Shown here piece after piece: positions 1-8,507 of a stretch of DNA of 64,000 bases (its first letter is position 1; each line of letters starts with the position of its first letter). A program made the translations under genes and the position numbers. The stretch lies in assembly GCF_001457455.1 (NCBI RefSeq), contig NZ_LN831026.1, positions 992,001-1,056,000 of the forward strand, in the 5' to 3' direction. The notes beneath the pieces were generated by a model. It had not been told where the DNA came from, made no database searches, and worked only from the letters and a program-made list of their open reading frames with translations. The stretch is from Corynebacterium diphtheriae (GTDB lineage: Bacteria > Actinomycetota > Actinomycetes > Mycobacteriales > Mycobacteriaceae).

Positions 1-98
1 AAATTCCGCTCGGTGTTGTTACGGGTGTTATCGGAGCCCCGTTATTCCTAATTTTGATGGGACGTAAGAGCTATCGCTTTGGGGGACAGGAGTCATGA
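1..98 (+). CDS. FecCD-type ABC transporter permease, C-terminal end only
   Basis: Only the last 31 codons are in the window; the frame is entered at base 3. The tail reads IPLGVVTGVIGAPLFLILMG followed by a short basic end. This is the typical last transmembrane helix of FecCD/BtuC-type permeases that import siderophores, haem or corrinoids. The stop codon overlaps the start of the downstream ATPase (ATGA), so the two are translationally coupled. Substrate unknown. Confidence 0.8.
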   Translation, partial: IPLGVVTGVIGAPLFLILMGRKSYRFGGQES

Positions 99-895
99 TG
101 CATTGCCAAGCACAGGGTATTGCTTGTGGTTTTGATACCAAGACAACGATTTTGAAAGACATTTCCTTTTCTGTTGATCAGGGCACGATGACTGCGATTG
201 TGGGGGTTAATGGTGTCGGAAAATCTACGCTGTTGCGTGCCCTAGCCGGTATCACGCAACCTCATGCTGGCGTTGTAACGGTCAATGGCCATGATATTCA
301 CAAAATCCGTGCCAAAAAACGTGCCATGATGTTGACCTTCGTGGGCCAAGAGGAACAACCACCTGCGGATTTATCTGTGGAAGAAGTAGTGGCCCTGGGC
401 AGATTGCCGTATATCAAGTCATGGCAGTTGGGTTCTAAGAATGAACGCGACATCGTGGAACATTCTCTCGACTTGGTCGGTTTGGCAGGGCGTCGTAAAG
501 CGTTGTGTTCTGAGCTTTCTGGCGGACAGCGGCGTCGAGTGCTGTTGGCGCGTGGTTTTGCACAGCAAACGGATCTCGTTTTTCTCGACGAACCGACCAA
601 CCATCTCGACGTTCAGCACCAATTGCACTTGCTCCATGTGCTTCGTGATTCCGGACGCACCATCGTTGCCACCATCCATGACCTTGATCTGGCGGTGTCG
701 CATTTTGATCAGGTCGTGGTGGTGGGCAACGGTGGCGTGGTCGCTGCTGGATCTCCGCAGGAAGTTCTCACCCCTGAGATTGTGTCTCAAGTATTTGGCG
801 TGGAATCACTGCTTGTCCAACTCGAACAAGCCCGTCGTGTGCATTTGCTTATCGACGCCCTATCTCATCAACCTCATCTATCCCCGAAGGAGTAG
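95..895 (+). CDS. ABC transporter ATP-binding protein (iron/cofactor uptake type)
   Basis: Cytoplasmic ATPase that powers the upstream permease. Visible motifs are Walker A GVNGVGKS (residues 37-44), the signature LSGGQ (141-145), Walker B LVFLDEP (161-167) and the H-loop in TIHDLDLA. The length of 266 aa is normal for FepC/BtuD-type ATPases. ATG at 95 overlaps the permease stop by 4 nt; a second ATG follows at 98 and either could be used. The substrate-binding lipoprotein gene starts 11 nt after the stop, so permease, ATPase and binding protein form one operon. Confidence 0.9.
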   Translation: MMHCQAQGIACGFDTKTTILKDISFSVDQGTMTAIVGVNGVGKSTLLRALAGITQPHAGVVTVNGHDIHKIRAKKRAMMLTFVGQEEQPPADLSVEEVVALGRLPYIKSWQLGSKNERDIVEHSLDLVGLAGRRKALCSELSGGQRRRVLLARGFAQQTDLVFLDEPTNHLDVQHQLHLLHVLRDSGRTIVATIHDLDLAVSHFDQVVVVGNGGVVAAGSPQEVLTPEIVSQVFGVESLLVQLEQARRVHLLIDALSHQPHLSPKE

Positions 896-906
896 TTCTC
901 GTTCTC

Positions 907-1971
907 ATGAAATCTAAACTTTTTCCTCTTCTTGTCCCTATGCTCGGTGCATCCATCGTTTTCGCTGGTTGTAGTAACGCCGATACCTCTAAGCAGGCTG
1001 AGTCCAAAGATGGCGTGACCATCACCAACTGTGGCAAGGAAGTTACCTACACCAAGGCAGACAACTTGTTTGTCAACGATGGCAACATCATTTCCATTGC
1101 TCTTGCTGCCGGTGCAGCAGATAACGTGAAGTATGTCAGCTCTATTCAGCGCGATAAGGAGCTATTGCACGCTAAGTATGGCAAAGATATCGATAAAGCT
1201 GAAGACGTTGCTAAAGAGTATCCGTCATTGGAATCTATCGTTGCCAAACACCCTGATATCTTTGTTGCCGGTTGGAACTACGGCTTCTCTGAAGAAAAGA
1301 ATCTCACGCCCGATGCGCTGAAAGACCAAGGTATCGATTCCTATATTTTGAGTGAATCGTGCCGCCAAGAAGGCTCGGAGAAACGCGGCTTGTACGATCC
1401 TTGGGAAGCCGTCAAGATGGATATTTCAAACATCGGCAAGATCACCAGCCATGCAGATACCGCAGACTCAGTGGTCAAAGATATCGATTCTCGTCTAGAA
1501 ACCTTGAAGAAGGCTCCACAAGCCGATAAAGCACCAACTGCATTTGTGTTTGATTCTGGTACCGATACAGTATTTACCTCGGGTAAGTTTGGCGCTCCGC
1601 AGGCGATTATCGAGGCAGCTGGTGGCCGCAACGGTGCTGAAAACGTAGAAGATACTTGGACCACTGTGAGCTGGGAAAACCTCGCTGCATCGAAGCCTGA
1701 TGTCTTTGTTTTTGTTGATTACCCAGGCCAAGAGTTTGAAGAGAAAATAGCGGCATTGCGCAGTAATCCAGCGACTAAGAACTTGCCAGCTGTCAAGGAA
1801 AACCGCTTTATCAATTTGCCATATGCCATGTGGACTTCTGGCCCACTCAACATTGATGCTGCAGAGCAGATGCGCAAGGGTTTTGAAAAGTTCGGCCTCG
1901 TTCCAAGCTCTGAAATCAAGCCTTCCTTGGAACTTCCTGCGTCTGTGCCAGGCCAAAACTACTACAAGTAG
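907..1971 (+). CDS. ABC transporter substrate-binding lipoprotein (TroA/FepB-like fold)
   Basis: Exported binding protein of the importer. The N-terminus has a basic start, a hydrophobic core and a lipobox ending FAGC (Cys about residue 21), so it should be lipid-anchored outside the membrane. The body begins with a NCGKEVTY strand and continues with PDIFVAGWNYGF and YILSESCRQ, features shared with the class III binding proteins annotated elsewhere as F420-0 or siderophore/corrinoid binders. Corynebacteria are not known to make F420, so that label should not be taken literally; a siderophore or cobamide is as likely. 354 aa. An inverted repeat lies just after the stop. Confidence 0.82.
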   Translation: MKSKLFPLLVPMLGASIVFAGCSNADTSKQAESKDGVTITNCGKEVTYTKADNLFVNDGNIISIALAAGAADNVKYVSSIQRDKELLHAKYGKDIDKAEDVAKEYPSLESIVAKHPDIFVAGWNYGFSEEKNLTPDALKDQGIDSYILSESCRQEGSEKRGLYDPWEAVKMDISNIGKITSHADTADSVVKDIDSRLETLKKAPQADKAPTAFVFDSGTDTVFTSGKFGAPQAIIEAAGGRNGAENVEDTWTTVSWENLAASKPDVFVFVDYPGQEFEEKIAALRSNPATKNLPAVKENRFINLPYAMWTSGPLNIDAAEQMRKGFEKFGLVPSSEIKPSLELPASVPGQNYYK

Positions 1972-1976
1972 ACAAT

Positions 1977-2014
1977 AAGGTGTGCTTACGGCTGGGGGAT
2001 CGTAGGCACACCTT
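1977..2014 (+). terminator. Stem-loop after the ABC operon
   Basis: AAGGTGTGC pairs with GCACACCTT, extended inward by TACG/CGTA, 5 nt after the lipoprotein stop. No T-run follows, so it may end transcription weakly or only protect the 3' end. Confidence 0.5.
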
Positions 2015-2024
2015 CACTATAGAT

Positions 2025-2061
2025 ATAATGAAAGTCGTTTAATACGAACGACTTTCATTAT
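2025..2061 (+). promoter_or_regulatory. Perfect 15-bp inverted repeat overlapping a TATAAT box
   Basis: ATAATGAAAGTCGTT (2025-2039) and its exact reverse complement AACGACTTTCATTAT (2047-2061) are separated by 7 nt. The left arm overlaps a consensus TATAAT at 2024-2029. The right arm ends 17 nt before the start of the membrane wHTH gene. It looks like an operator for that gene, probably autoregulatory (inference). It could also form an RNA hairpin, but there is no T-run to make it a terminator. Confidence 0.7.
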
Positions 2062-2078
2062 CCTAGCGGGAGGTCAAG

Positions 2079-2786
2079 ATGACCAGCCAGAGCCATAAGT
2101 TTCTTGAATATGAAAGTGCTCTAAAACGAGCTTATGCTTGGCGCACTTTTCTTTTTGCTTTACTTTATGGCTGCGATCTTATCGCGGTAGCGCTAGGATA
2201 TCCCCTTGTAGGATTCCTTGTGTGGATTGCGATTTTTATTCCTTTCTTGATTAAAACATCGTGGGGGATACGCCTTGGGCGGCAAGTAGTTGATGATGCA
2301 CCTGCTAGGTGGCGCAAATATGACAAAATCTTCTTGGGCATAACGATTTTAATGCCGAGTGTAATGAACATTGTTCGCGATCTGAGCCGTGCAGGGGCTG
2401 TGGTTTTAGCTGTTATCGCGACGGTAGTGTTTTATTTCCTAGCACAGTCGTGGTACGGAGGTTTCAAAGATACGGCTGAATTGGTACGTGGTGATTCCAA
2501 TGAGTGCATTGAACTCACAGATGATCAGCTGAGTTATCTAGCAGTGTTGCGGGCTGCTCGCTGTATGGTAGGTTTTCGGGAAATGAAACTGTCGCGTTTA
2601 GCTAAAGAAACTCGGCTATCGCATGAAGTTGTTCAGAAAATCACTCAGATTTTTATTACTCGGGGCATTGTGTCCGTCTTTGAAGAATACGGGCCTTCTG
2701 GGCAAAAAGACGTCGCGTGGGTGCAACTTACCGAGCATGGTTGTGGTCTGGCGAAGAATTTGGAAAGAGTTTCTTCTCATTCTTAG
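2079..2786 (+). CDS. Membrane-anchored winged-helix transcriptional regulator (putative)
   Basis: Residues about 20-60 and 85-125 contain four hydrophobic stretches that look like membrane helices (for example FLFALLYGCDLIAVALG and VVLAVIATVVFYFLAQSW). Residues about 145-225 look like a winged-helix domain of MarR/PadR type: LSYLAVLRAAR, then a predicted recognition helix around RLAKETRLSHEVVQKI, then a wing near GQKDVAWVQLT. GGGAGG sits 5 nt before the ATG. A membrane-embedded sensor fused to a DNA-binding domain would report an envelope signal directly. The gene stands alone between the importer and pfkA. I do not recognise a named family. Confidence 0.6.
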   Translation: MTSQSHKFLEYESALKRAYAWRTFLFALLYGCDLIAVALGYPLVGFLVWIAIFIPFLIKTSWGIRLGRQVVDDAPARWRKYDKIFLGITILMPSVMNIVRDLSRAGAVVLAVIATVVFYFLAQSWYGGFKDTAELVRGDSNECIELTDDQLSYLAVLRAARCMVGFREMKLSRLAKETRLSHEVVQKITQIFITRGIVSVFEEYGPSGQKDVAWVQLTEHGCGLAKNLERVSSHS

Positions 2787-2972
2787 AAGGTCTCTCTTCT
2801 TTCTACTGTGCTTTGTTGGAGTCATCACATTTGCTGTATGTTGCAGGCATGTGCATCCATGTTGTTTAGCTGGCTGCCCTCATGTGTGGGATATTTACTG
2901 TGATTCCCGCCAAAATTCATTCCGATCGGGCGTAATCCCACACATTCTTCAACAATGATTCTCGAGAAGCGC

Positions 2973-2985
2973 TACACTGAGAATC
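2973..2985 (+). promoter_or_regulatory. pfkA promoter, leaderless
   Basis: TACACT at 2973-2978 is a good -10 box. Its expected start site falls on the pfkA ATG at 2986, and no Shine-Dalgarno is present, so the mRNA is probably leaderless. GATTCTC (2957-2963) and GAGAATC (2979-2985) form a 7-bp inverted repeat around the -10. Confidence 0.55.
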
Positions 2986-4014
2986 ATGCGAATTGCGACT
3001 CTTACATCCGGCGGCGATTGCCCCGGCCTCAACGCTGTGATCCGCGGCATTGTCCGCACATGTTCTGAGTACGGCTCGACCGTCGTTGGATACCAAGACG
3101 GCTGGGTGGGGCTCATGGAAGACAAGCGCATTCAACTATATGACGATGAAAACATCGATCGTATCCTGTTGCGCGGCGGAACCATTTTGGGTACCGGCCG
3201 CCTTCACCCTGACAAGTTTAAGTCTGGTCTTGACCAGATTAAGGCAAACCTTGAGGATGCAGGTATTGATGCACTGATTCCTATCGGTGGCGAAGGTACA
3301 CTTAAGGGTGCCAAATGGCTATCTGATAATGGTATTCCTGTAGTTGGCGTGCCTAAGACGATCGACAACGACGTTAACGGTACGGATTACACTTTTGGCT
3401 TTGATACCGCAGTCTCTGTTGCTACGGATGCTATCGACCGACTGCACACTACAGCTGAGTCTCACAACCGTGTGATGATCGTTGAGGTTATGGGTCGTCA
3501 CGTTGGCTGGATTGCGCTGCACGCCGGCATGGCAGGCGGTGCGCATTACACAGTCATTCCTGAGCAGCCATTTGATATTGCAGAGATCTGCAAGGCAATG
3601 GAACGTCGCTTCCAGATGGGTGAAAAGTACGGCATTATCGTCGTGGCGGAAGGTGCACTGCCTAAGGAAGACACGATGGACTTTGCCGAGGGCGGCGTCG
3701 ACCAATTTGGCCACCAAACGTTTAATGGCATTGGTCAAGTAATTGGTGAGGAAATCAAGAAGCGCCTCGGCCATGACGTTCGTACCACGGTTTTGGGGCA
3801 TATCCAGCGTGGTGGCACACCTACTTCTTATGACCGCGTTTTGGCAACCCGTTACGGTGTTCATGCAGCACGTGCGTGCCACAACGGTGATTACGGCAAG
3901 ATGGTTGCGTTGCACGGTGAACATATCGATCTGATTCCGCTCGAGGACGCGGTAGATACGCTAAAGACTGTCCCTGACGGACGTTACCGCACAGCACGCG
4001 CCCTGTTTGGCTAA
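2986..4014 (+). CDS. pfkA: 6-phosphofructokinase
   Basis: Phosphorylates fructose 6-phosphate to the 1,6-bisphosphate in glycolysis. Motifs: GGDCPGLN (9-16), IGGEGT (100-105), PKTIDND with the catalytic Asp127, and MGRHVGW. Position 104 is Gly, which in this family goes with ATP use, while position 124 is Lys, which is usual in PPi-using and actinobacterial group III enzymes; ATP is therefore the more likely donor. 342 aa is normal. It is expressed from a leaderless promoter and followed by a hairpin terminator. Confidence 0.95.
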   Translation: MRIATLTSGGDCPGLNAVIRGIVRTCSEYGSTVVGYQDGWVGLMEDKRIQLYDDENIDRILLRGGTILGTGRLHPDKFKSGLDQIKANLEDAGIDALIPIGGEGTLKGAKWLSDNGIPVVGVPKTIDNDVNGTDYTFGFDTAVSVATDAIDRLHTTAESHNRVMIVEVMGRHVGWIALHAGMAGGAHYTVIPEQPFDIAEICKAMERRFQMGEKYGIIVVAEGALPKEDTMDFAEGGVDQFGHQTFNGIGQVIGEEIKKRLGHDVRTTVLGHIQRGGTPTSYDRVLATRYGVHAARACHNGDYGKMVALHGEHIDLIPLEDAVDTLKTVPDGRYRTARALFG

Positions 4015-4029
4015 AAATTGGGGGAGAAT

Positions 4030-4070
4030 CCACTTTCGAAGAGCTTTCTTCGGAAGTGGCTTTCTTCGTT
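4030..4070 (+). terminator. pfkA terminator
   Basis: CCACTT and AAGTGG close a stem extended by CGAAGA/TCTTCG, followed by a T-rich stretch TTTCTTCGTT. Confidence 0.75.
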
Positions 4071-4121
4071 ATAGACCCCCGAATCTACGATTTTTAAGAG
4101 AAGGCATTAGACTATTTCACC

Positions 4122-5627
4122 ATGACTGCTGCGATGTATGACCTGATGGATTATGACGAGGTCCTAGAGAAGTTCGATCCGGTAATGGGTCTTGAGGTTC
4201 ACGTTGAGTTAGCAACCGAAACCAAGATGTTTTCGGCACCGTCTGCACATTTCGGCGCTGAACCAAACTCCAACGTAGACCCAGTATCGTTGGGCTTGCC
4301 TGGTGCATTGCCCGTCGTTAATGCTAAAGGCGTTGAATGGGCTATCAAGATCGGTCTGGCTCTCAACTGCAAGATTGCTGAGTCTTCTCGGTTCGCCCGA
4401 AAGAATTACTTCTACCCAGATCAGCCAAAGAACTACCAGATTTCGCAGTACGATGAGCCGATTGCTTATGACGGCTACCTTGACGTAGTGCTTGACGACG
4501 GAACCCCGTGGCGTGTGGAGATCGAGCGCGCCCACATGGAAGAAGACACCGGTAAGCTCACCCACTTGGGTGGTGCCGACGGCCGTATCCACGGTGCGAC
4601 AGCTTCGCTCGTCGACTGCAACCGCGCAGGTATCCCGCTTATCGAGATCGTGACCAAACCTATCGAAGGTGCTGGCGAGCGTGCGCCTGAAGTTGCTCGC
4701 GCATACGTTGGAGCTCTTCGTGATTTGGTTAAGGCCTTGGGGGTTTCCGATGCTCGCATGGATCAAGGCTCCATGCGTTGCGACGCAAACGTTTCTCTGC
4801 GTCCAGTAGGAACTGTTGAGTTCGGTACCCGTACCGAAACTAAAAACATTAACTCTTTGAAGTCGGTGGAGCAGGCTGTTCGTTATGAGATGCAGCGTCA
4901 GGCTCAGGTCCTAGAAGATGGCGGTGAGATCGTCCAGGAAACTCGTCACTATCAGGAAACCGATGGGTCGACTTCTAAGGGACGTCCAAAGGAAACGGCA
5001 GAGGATTACCGCTACTTTAATGATCCTGATCTGCCACCAGTGATTGCTCCTAAAGAATGGGTAGAGGAGATCCGTGCCACCCTTCCGGAGCTTCCGTGGA
5101 TTCGTCGTGCTCGTATTCAAAAAGAGTGGGGGCTTAAAGACGAAGAAATGCGTGACTTGGTCAACGCAGGTGCTTTGGATCTGATCGTTGAGACAGTCGA
5201 AGCTGGTGCATCGGCATCTGAGGCACGCTCGTGGTGGGTTGCTTACCTTTCACAAAAAGCAAACGAGTCTGGAGTTGAACTTGATTCCTTGTCAATCACT
5301 CCGCAGCAGGTAGCTCGCGTTGCTGCACTGGTGAAGGAAGGAAAGCTGACCAATAAGCTGGCGCGGCAGGCTGTAGACGGAGTTCTTGCCGGTGAGGGTG
5401 ACGTCGATGAGGTCGTTGCTGCTCGTGGCCTCGAAGTGGTTCGTGATGATGGAGCTATTGAAAAGGCAGTGGATGAAGCCTTGGCCGCTAATCCCGATAT
5501 TGTTGAGAAATACAAGGCTGGAAACACCAAGGTCACCGGCGCAATTGTTGGTGCAGTGATGAAGGCTACGCGTGGCAAGGCTGACCCTGCTCAGGTAAAT
5601 AAACTGATTGCAGAGAAACTCGCATAA
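4122..5627 (+). CDS. gatB: Asp-tRNA(Asn)/Glu-tRNA(Gln) amidotransferase subunit B
   Basis: GatB is the kinase and tRNA-binding subunit of the GatCAB complex, which converts misacylated Glu-tRNA(Gln) to Gln-tRNA(Gln) (and Asp-tRNA(Asn) where needed). The protein opens with the family signature [17 protein letters not shown], contains [18 protein letters not shown] and [12 protein letters not shown], and ends with the helical YqeY-like tail (residues about 350-500). 501 aa is full length. TAGACT at 4108-4113 puts the start site at the ATG, so it is probably leaderless. gatA and gatC are not adjacent in the window. It fits with the gltX and tRNA-Gln genes further along, which use the indirect route to Gln-tRNA. 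Confidence 0.95.
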   Translation: MTAAMYDLMDYDEVLEKFDPVMGLEVHVELATETKMFSAPSAHFGAEPNSNVDPVSLGLPGALPVVNAKGVEWAIKIGLALNCKIAESSRFARKNYFYPDQPKNYQISQYDEPIAYDGYLDVVLDDGTPWRVEIERAHMEEDTGKLTHLGGADGRIHGATASLVDCNRAGIPLIEIVTKPIEGAGERAPEVARAYVGALRDLVKALGVSDARMDQGSMRCDANVSLRPVGTVEFGTRTETKNINSLKSVEQAVRYEMQRQAQVLEDGGEIVQETRHYQETDGSTSKGRPKETAEDYRYFNDPDLPPVIAPKEWVEEIRATLPELPWIRRARIQKEWGLKDEEMRDLVNAGALDLIVETVEAGASASEARSWWVAYLSQKANESGVELDSLSITPQQVARVAALVKEGKLTNKLARQAVDGVLAGEGDVDEVVAARGLEVVRDDGAIEKAVDEALAANPDIVEKYKAGNTKVTGAIVGAVMKATRGKADPAQVNKLIAEKLA

Positions 5628-5644
5628 CCTCAGCAATTAGGTTG

Positions 5645-5689
5645 CCCCCTTTTATCGTGTGTATTCGCGCGTTTGAAGGGGGATATTTT
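5645..5689 (+). terminator. gatB terminator
   Basis: CCCCCTT (5645-5651) pairs with AAGGGGG (5676-5682), followed by ATATTTTT. Confidence 0.8.
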
Positions 5690-5732
5690 TATCTCTTGCT
5701 GCGGTGAGAAGTTGCGCGCACAATAGGGGAGT

Positions 5733-6830
5733 ATGACTTACTCACGGCAAGCAGCGCAGGTATATACTCCTGCGGTTCAACGGTACGAGGATATGGAATA
5801 CCGGCAGTGTGGCCACTCGGGCCTTCGACTGCCAGCAATTAGCCTAGGTTTCTGGCATAATTTTGGTGACGATAAGCCGCTAGCTAATCAGCGCGCCATT
5901 GTTCGTCGCGCGTTCGACCGAGGCATTACACATTTTGATCTGGCAAATAACTACGGGCCTCCAGAAGGTTCGGCAGAGATCAATTTTGGAAGAATCTTCC
6001 GAGAAGATTTGGCCCGCCACCGGGATGAAATCGTTATTTCTACCAAGGCAGGGTGGAACATGGGAGCAGGTCCATACAGTTTTGGTGGTAGCCGCAAGTA
6101 CTTGATGGATTCACTGGATTCTTCACTTGATCGCCTAGGGCTTGATCACGTGGATATTTTCTATCATCATCGTCCAGATCCAGATACGCCTTTGGAAGAA
6201 ACTGCATATGCTTTGCGAGACATCGTGGCATCCGGCAAGGCTCGCTATGTGGGAATTTCCTCCTATGGACCTGAACTAACCGCAGAGATCTCGGAAATTC
6301 TAGCTGGTGAGGGCTGCCCGCTGCTGATTCATCAACCGAGCTATTCTATCTTGAACCGCTGGGTAGAAGAACCAGGTGAAGATGGCGAGAACCTGTTAGA
6401 GTCTGCGGCGAATAACGGACTGGGTGTTATTGCATTTTCGCCACTTGCACAGGGGCTTTTAACTGACAGGTATCTCGAGGGCGTGCCAATGGATTCACGG
6501 GCAGCAGCAGGGAAGTCCTTGGGTAAAGAGATGCTCAACGCTAAAAATCTTGACATGGTGCGTGCACTGAATGATTTAGCGTTACGACGTGGCCAAACGT
6601 TGGCACAGCTGGCTATTGCGTGGGTGCTGCGGGAGCAAGGCGATTATGGGGCCACAACGGTAACCAGTGCGTTGATCGGAGCATCGTCGGTAGCGCAGCT
6701 GGATCAAAATCTGGGAGCTCTTAATAATCTTGAGTTCAGCGTTGAGGAACGCAATTATATTGACACTGTTGCCAAGGACGCTGGAATTAATATTTGGGCG
6801 GGTGCTACTGCCTCGAAGGTTCACGATTAA
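5733..6830 (+). CDS. Aldo/keto reductase, YghZ/Kv-beta-like (AKR14 type)
   Basis: NADPH-dependent carbonyl reductase of the cytoplasm. The barrel begins at YRQCGHSGLRLPAISLG (about residue 23). The catalytic tetrad can be placed at Asp in HFDLANNYG, the Tyr of that motif, Lys in ISTKAGW and His in IFYHHRPD. A late SALIGASSVAQLDQN motif binds the cofactor phosphate. The AKR14 family reduces methylglyoxal and L-glyceraldehyde 3-phosphate in E. coli; the substrate here is inferred only. TTGCTG (5696-5701), 17 nt, CACAAT (5719-5724) is a plausible promoter with a start at or 1-2 nt before the ATG. 365 aa, with a short N-terminal extension. Confidence 0.88.
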   Translation: MTYSRQAAQVYTPAVQRYEDMEYRQCGHSGLRLPAISLGFWHNFGDDKPLANQRAIVRRAFDRGITHFDLANNYGPPEGSAEINFGRIFREDLARHRDEIVISTKAGWNMGAGPYSFGGSRKYLMDSLDSSLDRLGLDHVDIFYHHRPDPDTPLEETAYALRDIVASGKARYVGISSYGPELTAEISEILAGEGCPLLIHQPSYSILNRWVEEPGEDGENLLESAANNGLGVIAFSPLAQGLLTDRYLEGVPMDSRAAAGKSLGKEMLNAKNLDMVRALNDLALRRGQTLAQLAIAWVLREQGDYGATTVTSALIGASSVAQLDQNLGALNNLEFSVEERNYIDTVAKDAGINIWAGATASKVHD

Positions 6831-6858
6831 AGGCGGGGTAGCTTAAAGAGCAATGAGC

Positions 6859-7554
6859 CTAGTGCATGATGAGACGTGCGCACATGATCATCATGATGAT
6901 TCCGATTGCTATGTTGATATATCGCCACACGGCTGGCCGAGATAGCACGGTAGAAAAGCGTGTGGAGGTGTATCCAATAAACGGAAACCACGTCAGGCTC
7001 GCGCACAGTGCGCCGAGGGCGAAGATCCAGCGCCCGTCGGGACCGTGTTGGTTGGCGATTCCTCCCAACATGACAAGAACGTCTATATAAGCGGCTGGAT
7101 TTAGCCACGTGAAAGCCAACGCTGCAAGCACTGGTTTAACCCACGTGCGCTGCGCTGACTTGGGTTGAGCTTTTGTGCGTGTTTTAGTGATCACTCCGGA
7201 TGATGCGTCAGCCGCTGGTTCGTAGGCCACCGGTTCGCTTTGCTCGACTGTGAGCGCTTGGCCGTGACGTTTAAATGCTTCTTTAAAACAAGTGAATCCG
7301 AAATAGAGCAAGTACGCTACACCGAGCCATTTCAGTACTACTAGTGCGATGGGGGCACGATCGACTAATGCGCCGACACCGGCAGTGCCTCCAAAAATGA
7401 GGATCACGTCAGAGAGTATGCATACAACCAGAATGGGGATTAGACCTTCGCGTTTAATGCCTTGACGAATAATCAAGGCATTTTGTGGCCCGATGGCCAC
7501 GATCAAGGACAGACCCATGAGGAATCCAGCGATAGCAATACTCATACTAAGCAA
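6859..7554 (-). CDS. lysE: L-lysine/L-arginine exporter LysE
   Basis: Inner-membrane exporter that removes excess lysine and arginine. The N-terminus carries the family motif IGPQNALIIRQGIKREG, the middle has a long hydrophilic loop (about residues 95-130), and WLNPAAYIDVLVMLGG marks the second half; about six hydrophobic segments are visible. 231 aa matches C. glutamicum LysE. TTG at 7554 has GAGGAG 4 nt before it; ATG at 7545 is the alternative. It is divergent from lysG, as in C. glutamicum, where LysG with lysine, arginine, histidine or citrulline activates lysE. Confidence 0.95.
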   Translation of the reverse strand: MLSMSIAIAGFLMGLSLIVAIGPQNALIIRQGIKREGLIPILVVCILSDVILIFGGTAGVGALVDRAPIALVVLKWLGVAYLLYFGFTCFKEAFKRHGQALTVEQSEPVAYEPAADASSGVITKTRTKAQPKSAQRTWVKPVLAALAFTWLNPAAYIDVLVMLGGIANQHGPDGRWIFALGALCASLTWFPFIGYTSTRFSTVLSRPAVWRYINIAIGIIMMIMCARLIMH

Positions 7555-7615
7555 TATGCTCCTCTGAAATGCTGAAGTAAAATAACAGACTTTCAGGTTG
7601 GGTTAGAATTGCTTC
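7555..7615 (+). promoter_or_regulatory. lysE-lysG divergent control region
   Basis: 61 bp between divergent starts. TAGAAT at 7604-7609 is the -10 of lysG, which begins at 7616 and appears leaderless. CTGAAA (7564-7569) and TTTCAG (7591-7596) form an inverted repeat that could be part of the LysG binding site; this assignment is inference. Confidence 0.55.
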
Positions 7616-8497
7616 ATGAATCCGCTTCATTTAGAAACCTTGCTCGCAATAATCGACGAAGGCAGCTTCGAAGATGCGGCTTTTGCATTAGGAATTTCTC
7701 CTTCAGCAGTAAGTCAGAGGATTAAGGCGTTGGAGCGGGAGACTGGTCGAGTAGTGGTACGCCGTACGTCACCAGTCACTGCAACTGATGCTGGCGAGGT
7801 ACTGGTGCAATCGGCACGACGTATGGCACTTCTGCAGGCCGAAACAAACGCTCAGTTGCGGGGAAGAATTGAGCGGATTCCATTGTCTGTAGCTGTCAAC
7901 GCAGATTCTTTGGCCACATGGTTTCGCCGGGTGATGGCAAGTGTGGCGGAGATGGATAACGCCACATTGCATATGCGTATCGAGGACGAGTCGCATTCGT
8001 TGTCGTTGTTGCGTCGCGGAGATGTCCTTGGCGCTGTAACGGGGGAAAAGACACCTGTATCTGGTTGCGACTCGATAGCGTTAGGTGCATTCCGATATTT
8101 TGCGGTGGCAAGTCCGAAGCTGTTGGATCGCTACACCATAGACGGTGCTGTTGATTGGGAGCGGATGCCAGTATTGCGATTTGGCCCTCGGGATGGGCTT
8201 CAAGACCGTGATATTAAGCGTCGTCTTGGTGAAGTTCCGGCAGGGCGACGTGTTAATGAGATCCCTTCATCGGAGGCATTCATGGAAGCGGCCCGTGTGG
8301 GATTGGGCTGGGCAATGCTCCCCGATATTCAAGCGTTACCGCTTTTGGATTCTGGTGAGGTAGTGATGCTAGATAGCGAGGTGCACGAAGTTCCGCTGTA
8401 TTGGCAGCGATGGCGGTTGGAATCTCCAGCCCTAGAGCGGTTGACTCAAGCGGTAGTGGATGCAGCCCTCGAGGGACTACATCCACTGTCTGCCTAG
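7616..8497 (+). CDS. lysG: LysR-type activator of lysE
   Basis: Cytoplasmic regulator with an N-terminal winged helix-turn-helix (residues about 3-60; EGSFEDAAFALGISPSAVSQRIKALE) and a C-terminal effector domain (about 90-290). It matches recalled C. glutamicum LysG in length and in blocks such as LSLLRRGDVLGAVT, MPVLRFGP and LYWQRWRLES. In that species LysG senses basic amino acids and switches on the exporter. No Shine-Dalgarno; the -10 box suggests a leaderless mRNA. Confidence 0.95.
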   Translation: MNPLHLETLLAIIDEGSFEDAAFALGISPSAVSQRIKALERETGRVVVRRTSPVTATDAGEVLVQSARRMALLQAETNAQLRGRIERIPLSVAVNADSLATWFRRVMASVAEMDNATLHMRIEDESHSLSLLRRGDVLGAVTGEKTPVSGCDSIALGAFRYFAVASPKLLDRYTIDGAVDWERMPVLRFGPRDGLQDRDIKRRLGEVPAGRRVNEIPSSEAFMEAARVGLGWAMLPDIQALPLLDSGEVVMLDSEVHEVPLYWQRWRLESPALERLTQAVVDAALEGLHPLSA

Positions 8498-8507
8498 TTT
8501 GTGCTCG

